From Akkermansiaceae bacterium UBA7890 (GTDB lineage Bacteria; Verrucomicrobiota; Verrucomicrobiia; Verrucomicrobiales; Akkermansiaceae): 52,431 nt of DNA. The number at the start of each line of letters is the position of its first letter. Position 1 is the first letter of the stretch. This document shows, in pieces, positions 51,199-52,431 of the stretch. Below the pieces are notes generated by a model that saw only the letters and a program-made list of their open reading frames with translations, ran no database searches and was not told the DNA's origin. A program made the translations under genes and the position numbers. The DNA lies in assembly GCA_002501065.1 (NCBI GenBank), contig DLRK01000066.1:56565-108995 (forward strand), in the 5' to 3' direction.

Positions 51199-52431
51199 AT
51201 GTCCAAGAAACAAACTCTCCTCACCACCTGTCTCGCAGTCGCACTAGTGAGCGACGTCGGAGCGATCAAGATAGGATTCGGAACCGCTCTCAACGGCGTC
51301 CAGGACACCCAGTCCAACGGTGGCAACAACCAGATGCGCCAGAACATCAACATCACCAATACGGTCTTCCTTCCGGAGGGGACCTACCGTGCCGCGAGCT
51401 GGGAATACAATGCGGCTCCGGACTCGGCTACACAGGGTGTGACTCAACCGGTCTTCCCCTTTCTCACGGTCGTCAATGGCCCGGCCAATCACACGGTCCT
51501 GGCCTTCGGTGATACCATTGATACGGAGCCCGGCGTGCAGATCGGGGTGCCCTTCGGAGGGGCGGACGACACCTTCACTATTCCAATAGGGGGTGCGACA
51601 GTGGCGGCAGGCGTCCAGAACACCAATGCCACCGGCGTCCAGAACAGCATCCTGACCGATACGAGCTTCGGGAATACCGACCACGCCAACAGCGGCAACT
51701 TTGACGAGGCGGGTGGAGTCGGGAACACCCTCGACAGCTTCGGGCACGCCAACCTTCCCCGCACCTACGCTTTCGCGATTGAGGTGGAGGAAGAGAATTT
51801 GGTCGACGGGGACGGGGACGGCCTTCCCGCCAACTGGGAAGATGGGAATGGCCTGGACGATAACGATGACGGGACAGCGGGAGAGAGTGCTCCCGGTGCC
51901 GGGGACGGGCCTAACGGAGCCCTCGGAGATCCCGACAGTGACGGGTTGAACAATGCGGGGGAATTTGATCGCGACACTGACCCGCAAGACCCGGACAGCG
52001 ATGGAGACGGAGTGAACGACGGATCGGAAGTCGAGGGGGGCACAGAACCGGACAATCCTGACAGCGATGGAGACGGCCTGCTTGACGGAGTGGAGACCGG
52101 CACCGGCAGCTTCGTCGACGCCAACGACACCGGGACCGACCCACTCGATGCCGACAGCGACGGCGATTTGATCCCTGACGGGATCGAAGTTGCAGACGGA
52201 TTCGATCCCACCGATCCCAATTCCCGTCCGGAGATCGATCTGGCATTCCACAATCCGGAAAGGATTCTCTACCGCCGCACCGACAATCTGCCCGCAGCGG
52301 ATTTCACCGGGGCGTTGCCCGAAAATGCTGACCAGGCCGCTCCCTTCGGGGTGCCGGACGACCCCGACTCCAGTCTCATCTCCGCCCTTGATGTGGACCG
52401 GGAACCAGGCAACGGGGGCATTGATCTCACC
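51199..52431 (+). CDS. paralog 2: same domain fused to calcium-binding repeats (3' end outside window)
   Basis: An open frame of 411 codons running off the window edge. Residues 1-195 closely copy the preceding gene (QDTQSNGGNNQMRQNINITN and SILTDTSF are shared), including the signal peptide. Instead of the PEP-CTERM anchor it continues into Asp-rich repeats of thrombospondin type 3 kind: DGDGDGLPANWEDGNG, DPDSDGDGVNDGSE and NPDSDGDGLLDGVE, which bind calcium. Beyond about residue 340 a new domain begins (EIDLAFHNPERILYRRTDN). DNA identity between the copies is high, so the duplication is fairly recent. ATG 51199 (or 51184 in frame). Its C-terminus may carry its own sorting signal. Confidence 0.9.
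   Translation, partial: MSKKQTLLTTCLAVALVSDVGAIKIGFGTALNGVQDTQSNGGNNQMRQNINITNTVFLPEGTYRAASWEYNAAPDSATQGVTQPVFPFLTVVNGPANHTVLAFGDTIDTEPGVQIGVPFGGADDTFTIPIGGATVAAGVQNTNATGVQNSILTDTSFGNTDHANSGNFDEAGGVGNTLDSFGHANLPRTYAFAIEVEEENLVDGDGDGLPANWEDGNGLDDNDDGTAGESAPGAGDGPNGALGDPDSDGLNNAGEFDRDTDPQDPDSDGDGVNDGSEVEGGTEPDNPDSDGDGLLDGVETGTGSFVDANDTGTDPLDADSDGDLIPDGIEVADGFDPTDPNSRPEIDLAFHNPERILYRRTDNLPAADFTGALPENADQAAPFGVPDDPDSSLISALDVDREPGNGGIDLT

Overview
This window comes from a moderately GC-rich bacterial chromosome, most likely a member of Verrucomicrobiota (Verrucomicrobiales-like). No rRNA gene is present, so this rests on gene content: a PEP-CTERM protein, a MoxR/DUF58/BatABCDE-type operon with fused genes, a secreted HtrA-like pair, LysM and FG-GAP/UnbV secreted proteins, and a small RRM RNA-binding protein. 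I see no tRNA, rRNA, CRISPR array, phage, plasmid or insertion sequence. Most of the window is ordinary chromosomal backbone.

Layout. 1-2.3 kb: the end of guaA, facing a DUF432-mscS pair. 2.5-8.4 kb, plus strand: an aldo/keto reductase-like gene, a zinc-ribbon TPM protein with a membrane partner, a TPMT-like methyltransferase, a large hairpin terminator, then an HtrA-like protease overlapping a catalytically dead relative. 8.5-10.6 kb: an AP2-like mini-protein and the rpoA-rplQ pair. 10.7-16.6 kb, mostly minus strand: L,D-transpeptidase, bioB, a secreted His/Cys protein, a GNAT enzyme (plus strand), a PatB-type C-S lyase, a divergent Hsp33 and a solitary DNA methyltransferase. 16.7-23.3 kb: a TetR-controlled RND efflux operon. 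23.4-32.7 kb, minus strand: a LysM protein and the MoxR-DUF58-DUF4381-BatA-BatB/C-BatD/E operon. 32.7-36.9 kb: RRM protein, a possible 22-residue lipoprotein, nadK, an M24 aminopeptidase and a class V aminotransferase. 37-45 kb, minus strand: a TPR protein, upp, an NtrC-type regulator, uppS, purA and carA. 45.3-52.4 kb: a CE15-like esterase, an FG-GAP/UnbV/thioredoxin-like/TPR lipoprotein and two tandem secreted paralogs.

The most striking observation is in the FG-GAP/UnbV gene. Two long minus-strand reading frames (50280-48400 and 48396-46777) are in the same frame and are separated by exactly one codon, UGA. Reading through it joins a beta-propeller lipoprotein to its UnbV, thioredoxin-like and TPR domains. 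A 7-bp GC-rich hairpin with loop GGUCG begins 10 nt after the UGA, which has the geometry of a bacterial SECIS element. I propose a candidate selenoprotein with Sec at residue 628; this needs the sel genes elsewhere in the genome and homologs with Cys or UGA at this position.

Other points of interest are the HtrA/pseudo-HtrA pair with a PDZ domain inserted into the dead protease fold, the two paralogs that share an N-terminal domain but end in a PEP-CTERM anchor or in calcium-binding repeats, Bat genes fused with their internal signal peptides still visible, and palindromes placed over or near the tetR and lysM promoters.
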